From Paenibacillus sp. GM2 (GTDB lineage: Bacteria; Bacillota; Bacilli; Paenibacillales; Paenibacillaceae), in the NCBI RefSeq assembly GCF_900069005.2, contig NZ_LN831274.1:67404-101835 (forward strand): 34,432 nt of DNA, given 5' to 3'. A program made the position numbers and the translations under genes. This document shows, piece by piece, positions 23,315 to 31,419 of the stretch (its first letter is position 1; every line of letters begins with the position of its first letter). Below the pieces are notes generated by a model, which was not told where the DNA came from, did not search any database, and saw nothing but the letters and a program-made list of their open reading frames with translations.

Positions 23315-24072
23315 TATGCTTGTCCTCCAGTCTCATCACCGCGAATTTTGAAGGCAATGGGCCCCAGGACTTCCTGCTGCTGCATTACCATCTCATTGAT
23401 CCCCTGCTCCGCGAGAGCTAGCATCTGGTCAAGCTCCCGCCGTGAGAACGGGCTCTCCTCCCCAGTTCCCTGCACTTCAACAAATTGGCCTTGTCCGGTC
23501 ATAACTACATTCATATCCACCTTGGCTTTGGAATCCTCTTCATATTCAAGATCCAATACCATATTCTCTCCGACAATCCCGACGCTGACAGCAGCCAAGA
23601 AATCCTTAATCGGGAACACAGGCAGATTATGCTTCTGTACAAGCTTATTGATAGCAAATGCCATCGCGACAAATGCACCGGTAATCGATGCGGTCCGCGT
23701 ACCGCCATCCGCTTGAATGACATCGCAGTCAACCGTAACGGAGCGCTCTCCAAGGGCATGAAGATCGACGACCGAACGCAGTGAACGACCGATCAGTCGC
23801 TGAATCTCCATCGTTCGGCCGCTGAGCTTGCCGCGCGCCGATTCACGCTGATTACGGGTCTGCGTCGCCCGCGGCAGCATCGAATATTCCGCTGTAATCC
23901 AGCCTTTGCCCTGCCCTTTCATGAACATGGGAACCTTCTCATCAACAGTCGCCGTACAGATTACCTTCGTATCACCGACCTCAATATACACAGAGCCCTC
24001 TGCGTATTTATTTATGTTTACGGTCAATTTCATTGGCCGCCGCTCATTCACTTCACGTCCGTTAGGTCTCAT
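23314..24072 (-). CDS. rph: Ribonuclease PH
   Basis: A phosphorolytic 3'-5' exoribonuclease that trims tRNA 3' ends, about 252 residues. Seen: the start [13 protein letters not shown], as in other RNase PH proteins, [74 protein letters not shown] and [20 protein letters not shown], all with the phosphate-binding Arg residues intact. Two ATG codons stand together; I take the second, which lies eight bases after AGGAGG and matches the family N-terminus. Transcription of gerM upstream seems to be stopped by the hairpin at 24271-24296, so rph probably has its own promoter. Confidence 0.95.
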   Translation of the reverse strand: MRPNGREVNERRPMKLTVNINKYAEGSVYIEVGDTKVICTATVDEKVPMFMKGQGKGWITAEYSMLPRATQTRNQRESARGKLSGRTMEIQRLIGRSLRSVVDLHALGERSVTVDCDVIQADGGTRTASITGAFVAMAFAINKLVQKHNLPVFPIKDFLAAVSVGIVGENMVLDLEYEEDSKAKVDMNVVMTGQGQFVEVQGTGEESPFSRRELDQMLALAEQGINEMVMQQQEVLGPIAFKIRGDETGGQA

Positions 24073-24260
24073 CATAATTGCCTCCTACATTTTTCATGCT
24101 GTCTGTTTGCTTCCCTATTCTACCAAAACATAAACATAAAAGCATCTTTTCGCCTTCATTTATGGAAAGCTCCATTTTCAGACCATTCTTTACCATAACC
24201 AATTATCCGGCGATTATCCGAAGCGAATCCTTCCTCCCCAGACTAGATCCTGAACTATAT

Positions 24261-24296
24261 TGCAAAATAAAGGAGGGACCTGTATGGTGCCCTCCT
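24261..24296 (-). terminator. Terminator between gerM and rph
   Basis: On the minus strand AGGAGGG pairs with CCCTCCT, extended by ACC/GGT with one bulge and a five-base loop, followed by TTTATTTTG. It separates gerM from rph-rdgB. Confidence 0.75.
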
Positions 24297-24316
24297 AAGC
24301 TTCGAGTATTTAACAC

Positions 24317-24415
24317 TTTATAGAGGCTGTTCTAAAAGTCTCCGTTCCTCAGGCCCTGCCTGCAAATCAAACTTCCCGGTGCCGAAACCCGGCCTTTTTG
24401 AACAGACATTTATAG
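24317..24415. mobile_element. MITE-like element with 7-bp target duplication
   Basis: An 85-base non-coding piece (24324-24408) begins AGGCTGTTCTAAAAG and ends CTTTTTGAACAGACA. These ends are inverted repeats matching at 12 of 15 positions. It is flanked on both sides by the same seven bases, TTTATAG (24317-24323 and 24409-24415). The right copy contains the last bases of gerM including its stop codon. Such an arrangement is the footprint of a transposed miniature element. The termini resemble those of full insertion sequences starting GGCTGTTC, but no transposase is present. Confidence 0.65.
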
Positions 24416-25471
24416 CGGTAAATCGTTGATTACCTGCGGCCGCAGTACCGGCTGCCCATAGTCCTGATTGTCCGTTGCGAATACTTCTTTCTCCCCGTTG
24501 AACCAGATCCGGACCTTGTCCTGCGCCGAATTCTCCGCTACCGTAAGAACCAGTGATTGCATCATTTGCGCTGGCAGCTTCTCCCCGGGATCAAACATAT
24601 CATCCTCGATCGATACGGTGACTACCCCGTTGTCAGAACGTTCAACCCCATCAAACGATGTATTTTGGGTCAACACATTCTCGAGTCCATCCCCCTTGAG
24701 CGGGCCTTTGATCAGTTCATCAACAGCGGAAGCAACCAAGTCGCTGCCATAAGGTACAAACCGGGTGACCGGAACGAAATAAGCGGTCCCATCCTGCGTT
24801 GCTGCGGAGAAGTAGATCGTTACCGGACTGGATTGCGACAGATTAACCTCATTGTCGAGCTGCAGGTTGATTCCAAGCGAGCGATTCAGCGGTCTGTCCA
24901 GCGGCATGCCGCCCACCGGCATTTCGTTCAGCTTGGCACCATCCATCCATACCTGCACATTTTGAATCTCGGGATTGTCGATCAAGGTCCAGGTCAACGC
25001 CTCGGCAATTTTCCGCTCATCCACAGCAGGGTAATTAGCGAATTCCTTGCTAAACTCGACGACTGCCAGCTTCTCCTCCGGCTTCAGCGTCACCGCCTTC
25101 ACTTCCGTACCCTTCGGAAGCACACCCTTGAAGCCGGCGGGAAGCAGCTTGGCGTAAGCGCCCTCGCTGACTAGCGCTTCCAGCGCCGCTTTCGTCTTCG
25201 CCGCAGCATCCTCTCCCTGCGGCAAATGCAGCGAGATCGGAGCGAGCAGACCATGATCATTTTGCAAATATACCGTCGATACTGCTCCTCCTGCCGTAAG
25301 GCTTGTCTGGCCGTCGCTAGCTCCTTGCATCATTTGCGCTTCAATATCTGAAGGCGGAGGGTCGATCTGCGATGAGGGGCCTGTACCAAACATGCTGCAG
25401 CCTGATAACACGATCGGCAGGGCCAGCACGCTGACCATAGCCGAATTTCGAATCTGGCGGTTCCATTTCAT
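24410..25471 (-). CDS. gerM: GerM-domain lipoprotein (spore germination/sporulation)
   Basis: A 353-residue lipoprotein: signal peptide with lipobox VLSGC (Cys25), then two GerM-type domains. The first runs from about residue 65 (VSTVYLQNDHGLLAPISLHL) to 190, the second from about 213 (SSPVTIYFSAATQDGTAYFV) to 345; each contains the VxxAxxxLxxGP/EG type helix (AALEALVSEGAY, SAVDELIKGPLKG). In Bacillus subtilis GerM is needed for normal sporulation and germination and lies upstream of rph, as here. AGGGAGG precedes the ATG. The stop codon lies within a direct repeat flanking the MITE-like element, so the last residues may have been altered by the insertion. Confidence 0.9.
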   Translation of the reverse strand: MKWNRQIRNSAMVSVLALPIVLSGCSMFGTGPSSQIDPPPSDIEAQMMQGASDGQTSLTAGGAVSTVYLQNDHGLLAPISLHLPQGEDAAAKTKAALEALVSEGAYAKLLPAGFKGVLPKGTEVKAVTLKPEEKLAVVEFSKEFANYPAVDERKIAEALTWTLIDNPEIQNVQVWMDGAKLNEMPVGGMPLDRPLNRSLGINLQLDNEVNLSQSSPVTIYFSAATQDGTAYFVPVTRFVPYGSDLVASAVDELIKGPLKGDGLENVLTQNTSFDGVERSDNGVVTVSIEDDMFDPGEKLPAQMMQSLVLTVAENSAQDKVRIWFNGEKEVFATDNQDYGQPVLRPQVINDLPL

Positions 25472-25615
25472 AACCTGGGTTCCTCCCTAACAATTTACTA
25501 AGGTTTGTATTACTATATATACGAGCCCTCCCTGCGAAAAATAACTATATTTTTCCGGGAACTGGACATACTGCATCATGCAATTGTGTGATGGAACTAT
25601 CAAGGAGTAGAGGTG

Positions 25616-26185
25616 ATGAATTTGGAACAACCAAAAGCAAAAACGCCTTATAGTCTTAACAGTAAAAAAGTCGCTGACGCCACCAAAGCCTGGCTGCATA
25701 AACGCGGCGTAACGATGGAGGAAATTGCCGAATTGGTTCTATTTCTCCAACAGAAATACTATCCGAATCTAACGATGGAAGAATGTATCCATAATGTTGA
25801 GCAGGTGCTGACCAAGAGAGAGGTTCAGAACGCGGTGCTGACAGGTATTCAACTGGATATTCTTGCTGAACAGGGAGCCTTGATTCCCGAGCTCCAGGAT
25901 ATGATCTCCAATGATGAGGGCTTGTATGGAGTGGACGAAATCCTTGCTTTCTCTATCGTCAACGTCTATGGCAGCATCGGCTTCACCAATTATGGCTATG
26001 TCGATAAGCTGAAGCCGGGGGTTCTGGAGCGGTTGAATGATAAATCGCTGGGTCCGGTCAATACCTTCCTGGACGATATCGTTGGCGCCATCGCCGCTTC
26101 TGCCAGCAGCCGCATTGCCCACCGCAAGCAAGCGGAACGAGAGCGTGATAATGGCGAGGATTTCATTGAAGAGGACCATAAATGA
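25616..26185 (+). CDS. pgpA: Phosphatidylglycerophosphatase A family protein (YutG-like)
   Basis: A 189-residue protein of the PgpA/YutG group, which removes phosphate from phosphatidylglycerol phosphate in phospholipid synthesis. Recognised segments: MEEIAELVLFLQQKYYPNLT, HNVEQVLTKREVQNAVLTGIQLD, NDEGLYGVDEILAFSIVNVYGSIGFTNYGYVDK and GPVNTFLDDIVGAIAASASSRIAHR. Like YutG it is soluble-looking, without the membrane helices of Escherichia coli PgpA, so the exact activity is open. ATG 25616 lies eight bases after AAGGAG; a GTG directly before it is possible. It is divergent from gerM. Confidence 0.85.
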   Translation: MNLEQPKAKTPYSLNSKKVADATKAWLHKRGVTMEEIAELVLFLQQKYYPNLTMEECIHNVEQVLTKREVQNAVLTGIQLDILAEQGALIPELQDMISNDEGLYGVDEILAFSIVNVYGSIGFTNYGYVDKLKPGVLERLNDKSLGPVNTFLDDIVGAIAASASSRIAHRKQAERERDNGEDFIEEDHK

Positions 26186-26193
26186 GAAAAGAA

Positions 26194-26242
26194 GAGGCTG
26201 CTCGTGGAATCGATGGATTTCACCAGCAGCCTCGTTTATTTT
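26194..26242. terminator. Terminator between pgpA and the metallo-hydrolase gene
   Basis: GAGGCTGCT pairs with AGCAGCCTC; the stem is lengthened by GTGGAATC/GATTTCAC inside. TTTATTTTT follows on the plus strand. It overlaps the stop of the convergent gene. Confidence 0.82.
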
Positions 26243-27246
26243 TCAGCGAATAAATAAGTCTCGATTACTCCGCAGGAAGCATTACTTATACGATCACCGG
26301 AAATCTGTACAGCTTGTCCTCGTCTTACCAGTTCAATCAAATGAGCAAGCGCCTCTGACATGGCAAATCGCATCTGATGAATTCCCAGCTCGGTTCCGAA
26401 CAATGCGCTGCATACCGCAAATCCGCTCATGGGCTGCTTCGCCAGCAACGCTTGCACTGTCTCAAGGCGTTCCTCGTGATGTTGGATTAACATGGCGGTC
26501 CGCTCAGTAAAGTGTGTAAACGGGCGGCGATGCCCCGGAAAAGCTTGAGCGACTTCATATTTCCCTAGCTTTCTTAGTGAATTTATAAATGATTGCAACG
26601 GCTGTGGGTCGCTTCCGGGCATCAGGCTTACGTTCGGGGAGATTTGCGGCAGAACTGCATCTCCACACAGCATCAAACCTCGCCGAACATCATAAAAGGA
26701 TAGATGCCCCGGCGCATGTCCAGCGCTCTCGATAGCCCGCCAACGCTGCCCTCCCATAAGAAACTCATCCCCCTCATGAATATAGGTAACTTCTGCGGAT
26801 GGACTGACCTGAGGTACGAAGCTCTCCATATGCGCCGGGAGCTGACTAATCCATTCAGCTGGCATGCCATGAGCCTCATACAGTTCCGTCAGAGCCTGAT
26901 TCATGGTACTCTCCGGCCCCCACATCCGCTGCGTCTCTTCATGCGCACGGCGTGACAGGTAGACGGGAGCCTCGCTCCACTGCTGCAAATAACCGGCTAA
27001 CCCATAATGATCCGGATGGTGATGGGTTATTACGATCGAGCAGATGTCCTGTGGCGCAAGCTTCAATTCCCTTCGAATAGCTTCCCATGCGGCTTCCCCA
27101 TCCGGTGTATGCGGTCCGGGATCAATAAGCGTTACCCCCTCATCGCCATAGAGGATATAGCTATTGACGTAGCGCAGCGGAGGCGCCATCGGGACGGGGA
27201 TTCGGGTAAGGTTGTAATCCGCCCATACTTCAATCTGTGAATTCAT
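26236..27246 (-). CDS. Metallo-beta-lactamase-fold hydrolase
   Basis: A 336-residue binuclear zinc hydrolase. The HxHxDH motif is in VITHHHPDHYGLAG (His75, His77, Asp79, His80); further ligands lie in AGHAPGHLSFYD, CGDAVL and PGHRRPF. A helical, winged-helix-like C-terminal part (residues 250-330) is typical of the group containing YqgX-like and LACTB2-type proteins. The substrate is unknown; candidates are thioesters such as glyoxalase II substrates, or other hydrolysable metabolites. The start ATG overlaps the methyltransferase stop by four bases (ATGA), so the genes are coupled. Confidence 0.87.
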   Translation of the reverse strand: MNSQIEVWADYNLTRIPVPMAPPLRYVNSYILYGDEGVTLIDPGPHTPDGEAAWEAIRRELKLAPQDICSIVITHHHPDHYGLAGYLQQWSEAPVYLSRRAHEETQRMWGPESTMNQALTELYEAHGMPAEWISQLPAHMESFVPQVSPSAEVTYIHEGDEFLMGGQRWRAIESAGHAPGHLSFYDVRRGLMLCGDAVLPQISPNVSLMPGSDPQPLQSFINSLRKLGKYEVAQAFPGHRRPFTHFTERTAMLIQHHEERLETVQALLAKQPMSGFAVCSALFGTELGIHQMRFAMSEALAHLIELVRRGQAVQISGDRISNASCGVIETYLFAEK

Positions 27247-27995
27247 GATGATACATCCCCCACCATGATCATCCTGGGCGAGACAAGCGGATCGAAGAAA
27301 TCCTCGTCATAGCTGCCATAGATCTCCTTCAGCTCCAAACCGGCTTCCTCCATCATGGCCGTAAAGTCCTCCCGGGTGTAGAGTTTGATTCTCTCCAGAT
27401 AATGTCTGGGCTGTGCCTTGAAGTCCGCGGTGCGTGTTTGATCGATAATCTCGATTCTTTTTTTGACATATCTCTCTTCAATTACGCGACGCTCTTTAAT
27501 AAGCTGGCCATCGTAGGTTCGTTCCGATTCAGGAACCAGATGCGTCTTCGTATATTCGGGGTTCAGGAAATCTATAATGAACTGTCCACCCGGCTTCAGC
27601 ATTCTCCGCACTTCCTTCAATACCTTAATATGCTCGGCATCCTGATCGAAATAGCCAAACGAAGTGAACAAGTTAACGACCGCATCAAAACCTCCTGTCA
27701 GCGGCAAATTGCGCATATCTGCATGCATCCAGGTAACCCGTTGGCCGGGATCATTTCTCCTTGCCTCCCGCAGCAGAACCTCGGATAAATCAACGCCGGT
27801 CACTTCATACCCCGCTTCTTCAAGCGCCATCGCATGCCGTCCCATTCCACAGCAGAGGTCCAGAATTTTGGCACCCATAGGCAGCCCAAGCCAAGAGATC
27901 ATTTTATGTACTTCACGTTTTGCACCCTGAAAATCGCGATGCTTATATACGAGCAAGTAATCCTCACCAAAGCTCTGTTCATACCATTCTGCCAT
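27243..27995 (-). CDS. SAM-dependent class I methyltransferase
   Basis: A 250-residue Rossmann-fold methyltransferase. Motif I is ILDLCCGMGRHAMALEEAGY and motif II VTGVDLSE; MHADMRNLPLTGGFDAVVNLFTSFGYF covers motifs III-IV, and RMLKPGGQFIIDFLNPEY motif V. The CCGxGRHA version of motif I occurs in many Firmicute methyltransferases acting on small molecules. The target is not known. AGAGGAG precedes the ATG, a promoter lies about 60 bases upstream, and the hydrolase gene follows with a four-base overlap. Confidence 0.88.
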   Translation of the reverse strand: MAEWYEQSFGEDYLLVYKHRDFQGAKREVHKMISWLGLPMGAKILDLCCGMGRHAMALEEAGYEVTGVDLSEVLLREARRNDPGQRVTWMHADMRNLPLTGGFDAVVNLFTSFGYFDQDAEHIKVLKEVRRMLKPGGQFIIDFLNPEYTKTHLVPESERTYDGQLIKERRVIEERYVKKRIEIIDQTRTADFKAQPRHYLERIKLYTREDFTAMMEEAGLELKEIYGSYDEDFFDPLVSPRMIMVGDVSS

Positions 27996-28052
27996 TTCTG
28001 TCTGTCTCCTCTCTAACAGCTCCGCTCCAATACCGATCTTTGTTTTCCCTCC

Positions 28053-28080
28053 ATTGTACCGAATCCTGTCTAGAACTCAA
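28053..28080 (-). promoter_or_regulatory. Promoter of the methyltransferase-hydrolase operon
   Basis: On the minus strand TTGAGT, a 16-base spacer and TACAAT, about 60 bases before the methyltransferase start. Confidence 0.55.
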
Positions 28081-28121
28081 GCGAGATGTAGCATTATAAG
28101 AGCCAATATCACATAATATGC

Positions 28122-28158
28122 AAAAAAATAGAGGGGACATAATGAATATGCCCCCTCT
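28122..28158 (-). terminator. Terminator after the foldase gene
   Basis: On the minus strand AGAGGGGGCAT pairs with ATGTCCCCTCT around a short loop, then ATTTTTTT. Confidence 0.88.
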
Positions 28159-28172
28159 GAGGATCTAATACT

Positions 28173-29420
28173 CTACTTTGCGGCTGTATCATCTTCGCCA
28201 GCTGCATCTGCGCTATTGGCAAGCTTATTGGTAATTGTCGCCTTGCCACGTACTTCATCAAGCCATGTTGAAGACATTTGCGACACTTGCTGAGAGACAA
28301 GACCCTTGCGAATCTCATCCTTCTTCTCCTCAAGAGTAGCTGTATGTGCTTCTTTGCGATCCGTCAGCTTGATGACCTTGTATCCGTCATCCGTCTTGAT
28401 CGGTGTGCTGATCTCATCCTTGGTTAATTTAAAAGCGGCCTCTTCAACGGCTTCTTCACCGTTCTCGCCCTTGCCGAAAAATCCGGTGTCGCCGCCGCTA
28501 TCCTTCGTAGCTGTATCCAACGATTTGCTCTTCGCCAGTTCAGCAAAATCCGCACCACCGTTCAATTCCTTGATGATGCTCTTCGCTTCATCCTCTGTTC
28601 CGACAAGAATAACGGAAAGACGGACTTCCTCCGGCGTATTGAAGGATTCTTTGTACTGATCAAATGTTTCTTTGACTTGTTCATCGGTAACATTAATTTT
28701 CGGCTCGAGCAGCTTCGTCAGCTTGAGCTGCATATCAAGGCGCTCTTTGAACTCATCCAATGTCATCCCGGAAGAAGCGAGCGCTTGATTAAACGCATCT
28801 TCTGAACCGAAGGACTCTTTGTAAGTTTCAATTTCTTTATCGATATCAGCAGCGGTTATCTGAACGTTAGCCTTCTTCGCTTCCTGGTTCACCAGCTCAC
28901 GGTTAATGAGGTTGTCAAGCGCTGCTTCTCCACCCCCGGAGGCGGCCAATTCATCAAACAGAGTGTCTTTGGAAATCTCAACTCCATTGACCGTAGCGAT
29001 CGCCTCAGCCTTATTGCTGGCAAACGGCGGCTTAATAAGCACGATGATCAGCAATACAGCAAGCACCAGCGATACGATCGGCCACACCTTGGAGCCTGAC
29101 TTCCCGCTGTTCTCAGGCTCCTGGGATGGCGTCCAGCTATAATGCTCGACAGGCTTAGGCTCATCGCGGTCATCAGCCAGCTCTTCCTTCACTACATTTT
29201 CTCCGTCCGCTTCATCTGTGTTGTCCGCTTGCGGTTGTTCTTCTATATCTGTCTGATTATTCTCTGTAGTCTCTGCCGAAGCATGGGACTCTGTTGTCAA
29301 GTTTGCTTCCTCGCTATCAGGAACAGCTTGTCCGGCCGAATCCTCATGATCATTCTCCGGTTCGCCCGCCGTGTCCTCTTGCTTGCCTGTTAGCTCAAGA
29401 TCTTTCTCTTTGTCTTCCAT
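28173..29420 (-). CDS. Membrane-anchored PrsA/SurA-like peptidyl-prolyl isomerase
   Basis: A 415-residue extracytoplasmic folding factor. The first 110 residues are very acidic and unstructured-looking (many Glu, Asp, Gln, Thr) and should stay in the cytoplasm, since there is no signal peptide. One membrane helix follows (about 112-131, VWPIVSLVLAVLLIIVLIKP). Outside are a SurA-N/trigger-factor-like chaperone region (ATVNGVEISKDTLFDELAAS to about 260) and a parvulin-type isomerase domain (VRLSVILVGTEDEAKSIIKE through GDTGFFGKGE to DDGYKVIKLTDR). Classical PrsA is a lipoprotein of about 290 residues, so this version differs in its anchor and tail. GGGAG precedes the ATG. It is probably a single-gene transcript, divergent from the dipeptidase. 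Confidence 0.87.
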   Translation of the reverse strand: MEDKEKDLELTGKQEDTAGEPENDHEDSAGQAVPDSEEANLTTESHASAETTENNQTDIEEQPQADNTDEADGENVVKEELADDRDEPKPVEHYSWTPSQEPENSGKSGSKVWPIVSLVLAVLLIIVLIKPPFASNKAEAIATVNGVEISKDTLFDELAASGGGEAALDNLINRELVNQEAKKANVQITAADIDKEIETYKESFGSEDAFNQALASSGMTLDEFKERLDMQLKLTKLLEPKINVTDEQVKETFDQYKESFNTPEEVRLSVILVGTEDEAKSIIKELNGGADFAELAKSKSLDTATKDSGGDTGFFGKGENGEEAVEEAAFKLTKDEISTPIKTDDGYKVIKLTDRKEAHTATLEEKKDEIRKGLVSQQVSQMSSTWLDEVRGKATITNKLANSADAAGEDDTAAK

Positions 29421-29630
29421 TCAGCTTGTGACTCCCTTCTTCAATTGGAAACTCTTTCACTTCTATGACTTTAACAGATTTGTCCCTTTTTAACCTTAAA
29501 GAAATATAAAATATTGTTTTTTTATTTGCTTTTTGTGAACAATCAATATGTAAGATCGAGCTATCATTTCTGTTCTGGCTCAAAAAGTAGTAAAATGATA
29601 AGGAAAACACGTTCGGGAGGAACTGAAAAA

Positions 29631-30986
29631 ATGGATTATCAAAATTATTTCCAAAATAACCGCCAGACTCATCTGGATGAGCTGACGGAACTGTTGAAAA
29701 TCGCTAGCATCTCGGCACTGTCTGATCATAAAGGTGATGTACAGAAGGCGGCTGAATGGATTGCAGGCTCGCTTCGTCAAGCGGGAATGGAGAACGTAGA
29801 GGTTAACCCTACGGCTGGACATCCTATCGTAACTGGCGAATATTTGCACGCCCCTGGAAAGCCAACGGTACTCGTATACGGGCACTATGATGTGCAGCCC
29901 GTTGACCCGCTCAATCTGTGGGATACGCCGCCATTCGAGCCTTCGATCCGTGACGGCAAGCTATACGCTCGCGGCGCTACCGACGACAAAGGACAAATGT
30001 TCCTACATATCAAAGCTGTAGAAGCGATCCTCAAGCAAGAGAAAGAGCTTCCTGTAAATATCAAATTCTGCATCGAGGGTGAAGAAGAGGTTGGCAGCCC
30101 GAATCTTCCTATTTTCCTGGAGAAAAATCAGGACAAACTGGCAGCCGACGTCGTGGTCATCTCCGATACTTCACTGCTTGAGCCTGGCAAGCCGGCCATC
30201 TGCACGGGACTTCGTGGTCTTTGCTCCCTGGAAGTTAGCGTGCATACGGCAAATACGGACCTGCACTCCGGTACATTTGGCGGCGGAGTTCCTAATGCGC
30301 TGCATGCGCTCGTGGCTTTGCTTGCTTCCCTGCATGACGACAAAGGACGCGTGGCTGTGGAAGGCTTCTATAAAGGCACGCCTGAGCTGCCTGTTGAATT
30401 GAGAGAGGAGATCTCCAAGCGCGGGCTGGATGAGAACAAGCTTGCAGCAAGCCTCGGCCTGGAGACGTTGTATGGCGAAGAAGGCTACAGCTTCGCAGAA
30501 CGTACCGGTGTTCGTCCAACCTTGGAGCTGAATGGGGTATACGGCGGTTTCCAAGGCGAGGGCAGCAAAACCGTAATTCCGAAGGAAGCTCATGCCAAGA
30601 TTACTTGCCGTCTGGTTGGCGATCAAGACCCGCAGGATATTCTCGATAAGATCGATGTTCACCTGCAACAGCGTGTGCAGCCCGGCGCCAAGCTGGTCGT
30701 GAAGCAGATGGAAAAAGCTCACGCCTTCAACATCGATCCGGAGATTCCAATGCTGCAAAAGGCTGCTGACGCTTATGAGAAAGTGTATGGGACGCGCGCT
30801 TTGTTCACCAAGGACGGCGGCTCGATCCCGATCGTAGAGACCTTGTCCCGTGTTCTTGAAGCTCCGGCTGTCATGATGGGCTTTGGTCTTCCTGACGAGA
30901 ACCTGCATGCACCAAACGAGCACTTCAACCTTGAAAACTTCGACAAAGGTCTGCTGACCATCGTTGAATATCTGAAATCCCTGTAG
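29631..30986 (+). CDS. M20-family zinc dipeptidase
   Basis: A cytosolic metallopeptidase of 451 residues that cleaves dipeptides. Metal-binding and catalytic parts: VLVYGHYDVQPVDP (His85, Asp87), ARGATDDKGQM (Asp118 or Asp119), EGEEEVGSPN (general base Glu near 152), VISDTSL, and the C-terminal His in ENLHAPNEHFN. A dimerisation (lid) domain, containing the conserved HSGTFGGGVPNAL, sits between. I chose ATG 29631, with GGGAGGAAC ten bases before; the open frame extends upstream through AT-rich non-coding sequence. It is a single gene with its own terminator. A short sequence similar to its codons lies further downstream (31251-31295). Confidence 0.92.
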   Translation: MDYQNYFQNNRQTHLDELTELLKIASISALSDHKGDVQKAAEWIAGSLRQAGMENVEVNPTAGHPIVTGEYLHAPGKPTVLVYGHYDVQPVDPLNLWDTPPFEPSIRDGKLYARGATDDKGQMFLHIKAVEAILKQEKELPVNIKFCIEGEEEVGSPNLPIFLEKNQDKLAADVVVISDTSLLEPGKPAICTGLRGLCSLEVSVHTANTDLHSGTFGGGVPNALHALVALLASLHDDKGRVAVEGFYKGTPELPVELREEISKRGLDENKLAASLGLETLYGEEGYSFAERTGVRPTLELNGVYGGFQGEGSKTVIPKEAHAKITCRLVGDQDPQDILDKIDVHLQQRVQPGAKLVVKQMEKAHAFNIDPEIPMLQKAADAYEKVYGTRALFTKDGGSIPIVETLSRVLEAPAVMMGFGLPDENLHAPNEHFNLENFDKGLLTIVEYLKSL

Positions 30987-31010
30987 CTGCGGGATGTAAT
31001 CGCAAAAAGG

Positions 31011-31057
31011 CTATCCGCCAGGTCATTTACGGATGACGGGCGGATAGTCTTTTTTTG
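31011..31057 (+). terminator. Terminator after the dipeptidase
   Basis: CTATCCGCC pairs with GGCGGATAG around a 19-base loop that can fold further; then TCTTTTTTT. Confidence 0.85.
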
Positions 31058-31060
31058 CAT

Positions 31061-31165
31061 AAAAAACCTCCGTCTTTCTTCCAACCGGAAGAAAAAGAAG
31101 GTCCAAGAACTCGGCGACCTCGATTAAACCGTCAGATTTAACTTCCCAAGCTGGATCTTGGCGGA
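31061..31165 (-). pseudogene. Remnant of a LuxR-type regulator 3' end with its terminator (copy 1)
   Basis: The minus strand carries a short reading CAGCTTGGGAAGTTAAATCTG close to the last codons of a LuxR regulator, then ACGGTTT, GGACCTTC and a hairpin (TTTCTTCC/GGAAGAAA) followed by six T. The same order of sequence, about 75 percent alike, lies at 34149-34250 beyond the ATPase gene. Nothing upstream forms a gene, so this is a decayed tail of a duplicated locus. Confidence 0.5.
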
Positions 31166-31250
31166 GATATGCTCTCAGACGCTGAATTGCGCCCGTAGAT
31201 CTGCCCGCTCCACAGCATAATGATTGGACGCATAACGCTGGACACAACGC

Positions 31251-31295
31251 TGGAAGGCTTCTATAAAAGCCCATCTGAGCTTCCTGCTGAAATGA
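31251..31295 (+). pseudogene. Short dipeptidase-like fragment
   Basis: GGAAGGCTTCTATAAA and the next about 28 bases closely match positions 30359-30402 inside the M20 dipeptidase gene and read EGFYKSPSELPAEM against EGFYKGTPELPVEL. With nothing else of the gene present, this looks like a scrap of a lost second dipeptidase copy. Confidence 0.5.
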
Positions 31296-31419
31296 GTTTG
31301 AGTAAATTTACGTGCTGGATCGTATATAGTAATAATCCAATCGATTACTTCTGATCGATGAGGTTACAATGTAGATAACACAAACTTGCATTTTATCAAA
31401 AATAAGAGGTGTTTCTTGG

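Noticed and set aside
30171..30923. 250-residue open frame antisense to the dipeptidase
   Set aside because: A shadow of a well-conserved gene; composition is unlike a protein and no start signal precedes it.
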